Assembly (NCBI GenBank): GCA_947173955.1
Contig: CAMWHE010000002.1
Span: 58,931-122,930 of the forward strand
Reading direction: 5' to 3'
Length of the DNA stretch: 64,000 nucleotides
Source of the DNA: an uncultured Bacteroidales bacterium
Lineage (GTDB): Bacteria > Bacteroidota > Bacteroidia > Bacteroidales > Muribaculaceae
In this document: piece by piece, positions 62,446 through 64,000 of the stretch
How the letters are laid out: the number at the start of each line of letters is the position of its first letter
Position numbering within the stretch: position 1 is the first letter of the stretch
Notes under the pieces: model-generated
Seen by the model: the letters and a program-made list of their open reading frames with translations, nothing else
Database searches by the model: none
What the model was told of the DNA's origin: nothing
Program-made: the position numbers and the translations under genes

Positions 62446-63314
62446 TCACATCACCCGTCAGTATCAGCCTCCGCTATGGACAGCTGATACTGGCTCAAAA
62501 AGATGAAGACTCCCCGACTTCGTCTGTTCCCATCGAAGACCTGGCTACCGTGATCATTGAGAATCCGCAAGCTACTGTCTCCATTCCGGCTCTCAACGAG
62601 TTGGCTCGCAGTAATGTCGGTGTCATCATCTGCGATAAAGGATTGCCATCTACTATGCTCCACGCACTTGACTCTAACACCCTCCAAGGTCAGCGATATC
62701 GCCAACAACTTGAAGCGTCATTGCCTTCTAAAAAGTCTATTTGGCAGCAGCTGATTGTTGCTAAAATACGCAATCAGAGCGACCTGCTGACATCGCTTGG
62801 TAAGGACGGAGAGTCCCTCCGACCCTACTATAAAAATGTAAAAAGCGACGACTCAGACAATCGCGAGGGGACAGCTGCCCGCCTATATTGGACAACCCTA
62901 TTTGATCATGATTTCCTGCGTGAACGAAGCGGCCCGCCACCCAACAATCTGCTAAACTATGGCTACACCATACTTCGTGCCGCCACAGCCCGCGCTATCG
63001 TCAGCGCCGGTATGCTCCCCGCTCTTGGCATACATCATCGCAATCGCACTAATGCGTTTCCATTGGCCGATGATTTAATGGAACCGTTCCGTCCTTTTGT
63101 TGATCAAATCGTATATAGCCTCTATGTTAATGAGCAATTTGAGCTTGACCGTACTACTAAATCTAAACTCATCAATATATTATATGCTGATACAAAAGTG
63201 GGCGACAAGCTCCACCCGCTGTCCATAGCACTTGAGATGCTATGCACATCAGCATTAAAGGTACTCAGTGGAGAGAGTAAGACAATAAAAGTACCAAGAT
63301 TAGTCCTGGATTGA
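62424..63314 (+). CDS. cas1: Type II CRISPR-associated endonuclease Cas1
   Basis: 296 aa; VPIEDLATVIIENPQATVSIPALNELA, EGTAARLYWTTLF, LPALGIHHRNRTNAFPLADDLMEPFRPFVD; overlaps cas9 3' end. Confidence 0.97.
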   Translation: MLKRTIVITSPVSISLRYGQLILAQKDEDSPTSSVPIEDLATVIIENPQATVSIPALNELARSNVGVIICDKGLPSTMLHALDSNTLQGQRYRQQLEASLPSKKSIWQQLIVAKIRNQSDLLTSLGKDGESLRPYYKNVKSDDSDNREGTAARLYWTTLFDHDFLRERSGPPPNNLLNYGYTILRAATARAIVSAGMLPALGIHHRNRTNAFPLADDLMEPFRPFVDQIVYSLYVNEQFELDRTTKSKLINILYADTKVGDKLHPLSIALEMLCTSALKVLSGESKTIKVPRLVLD

Positions 63315-63318
63315 TACA

Positions 63319-63657
63319 ATGACGTTTACCTGTTTAAATGCCTATCGCGTCATGTGGCTCTTCGTATTTTTTGATCTACCTGTAAAAACAAAGAAACAGC
63401 GGAAAGAAGCCACGACTTTCCGAAAGAATCTTGAAAAAGACGGATTTTCCATGCTCCAGTTTTCTGTCTACGCTCGCCACTGTGGATCGAAAGAAAGTAT
63501 GGAGGTACACCTCAAGCGAATAAAAGCCTTTACTCCCCCGACAGGTAAAGTCTCGATCCTCAAAATAACAGATAAACAATACGGAGATATCATCAATTAC
63601 TGGGGAAAAGAAAGACAATTAGAAAACAAGACTCCACAACAACTCGAATTTTTTTAA
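63319..63657 (+). CDS. cas2: CRISPR-associated endoribonuclease Cas2
   Basis: MWLFVFFDLPVKTKKQRKEATTFRKNLEKDGFSMLQFSVYARHC. Confidence 0.96.
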   Translation: MTFTCLNAYRVMWLFVFFDLPVKTKKQRKEATTFRKNLEKDGFSMLQFSVYARHCGSKESMEVHLKRIKAFTPPTGKVSILKITDKQYGDIINYWGKERQLENKTPQQLEFF

Positions 63658-63665
63658 TATCTTTG
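63658..63665 (+). promoter_or_regulatory. Candidate -7 element in the CRISPR leader
   Basis: TATCTTTG exact TAnnTTTG directly after the cas2 stop; no clear -33 element. Confidence 0.5.
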
Positions 63666-63671
63666 TAAAAA

Positions 63672-63759
63672 ATCTACATTCAGACGTTGACTTCCTTAGC
63701 TAAAGGAGATTTTTCAGTCCTAAAAAACACACCTAAAGAGCTATATTTTAGGCCTTTTT
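63672..63759 (+). ncRNA. Candidate leader-encoded sRNA with a second antirepeat (tracrRNA-like)
   Basis: Begins AATCTACATTCAGACGTTGAC, which can pair with repeat nt 1-18 (7 bp, 1-nt bulge, 5 bp with one G·U, 2x2 loop, 4 bp with two G·U); followed by hairpin TCCTTAGCTAAAGGA and terminator CCTAAAG…TTTTAGG-CCTTTTT. Confidence 0.45.
63732..63759 (+). terminator. Intrinsic terminator about 10 bp upstream of the first CRISPR repeat
   Basis: CCTAAAG agctata TTTTAGG followed by CCTTTTT. Confidence 0.7.
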
Positions 63760-63768
63760 CCAACTAAG

Positions 63769-64000
63769 GTTGTGGTTTGATGTAGAATCTATTATATTAG
63801 CAACTAAACCAGCATTAGCATTATTAAGATTGAGTTGTGGTTTGATGTAGAATCTATTATATTAGCAACCTGAATCGCAACGGCAGAAATCAACAGCAGT
63901 TGTGGTTTGATGTAGAATCTATTATATTAGCAACATTTGTATTGATGGGAGTATTGTAGTAATGTTGTGGTTTGATGTAGAATCTATTATATTAGCAACG
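63769..64000 (+). CRISPR. Type II-C CRISPR array (start; continues past window end)
   Basis: Four identical 36-nt repeats GTTGTGGTTTGATGTAGAATCTATTATATTAGCAAC at 63769-63804, 63834-63869, 63899-63934, 63964-63999; three 29-nt spacers; fourth spacer begins at 64000. Confidence 0.99.

Noticed and set aside
63672-63759. Leader RNA as the sole/primary tracrRNA
   Set aside because: The minus-strand RNA at 58612-58695 has much better antirepeat pairing, the AAGGC nexus and a stronger terminator; the leader RNA is treated as a second candidate only.
63805-63963. Spacers as self-targeting within this window
   Set aside because: I saw no match to the three 29-nt spacers while reading, but an exhaustive both-strand search was not possible by eye, so no claim is made.

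Overview
The window is a Bacteroidales chromosome segment, most likely Muribaculaceae-like, judged from gene content, the lpxC-fabZ fusion and TAnnTTTG-type promoters. Most of it is densely packed housekeeping DNA: secA, mgtC-like, a cation/H+ antiporter, gltX, a KDO transferase, glyS, lemA, an FKBP-type PPIase, a C11 peptidase, mscS-like, recJ, recQ, an LTA-synthase-like sulfatase, uvrB, a YgiQ-type radical SAM, two S9 peptidases, a putative porin, miaA, a PPDK_N/receiver-like protein, lpxD-lpxC/fabZ-lpxA, an M16 peptidase, a glycosyltransferase, glnS, a TPR protein, an MBL hydrolase, rsmG and a CvfB-like S1 protein. Two regions stand out. (1) About 20.9-23.75 kb, between recQ and an LTA-synthase-like gene, is a decayed phage-like island. 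It holds a truncated cytosine methyltransferase, DUF4417-like, PBECR-like nuclease and truncated DUF4406-like genes, plus a compact tRNA-like transcript with its own consensus promoter and intrinsic terminator. (2) 58.6-64.0 kb is a type II-C CRISPR-Cas locus (cas9-cas1-cas2 and an array with 36-nt repeats and 29-nt spacers that runs off the window). I located a canonical tracrRNA on the minus strand upstream of cas9. I also found a second antirepeat-bearing, promoter- and terminator-bounded candidate sRNA in the cas2-array leader, and each CRISPR repeat carries a near-consensus Bacteroidetes promoter. Together these suggest an unusual dual-tracr-like, repeat-promoter architecture, which is my main hypothesis for follow-up. 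All calls come from reading sequence and translations; no database search was run.
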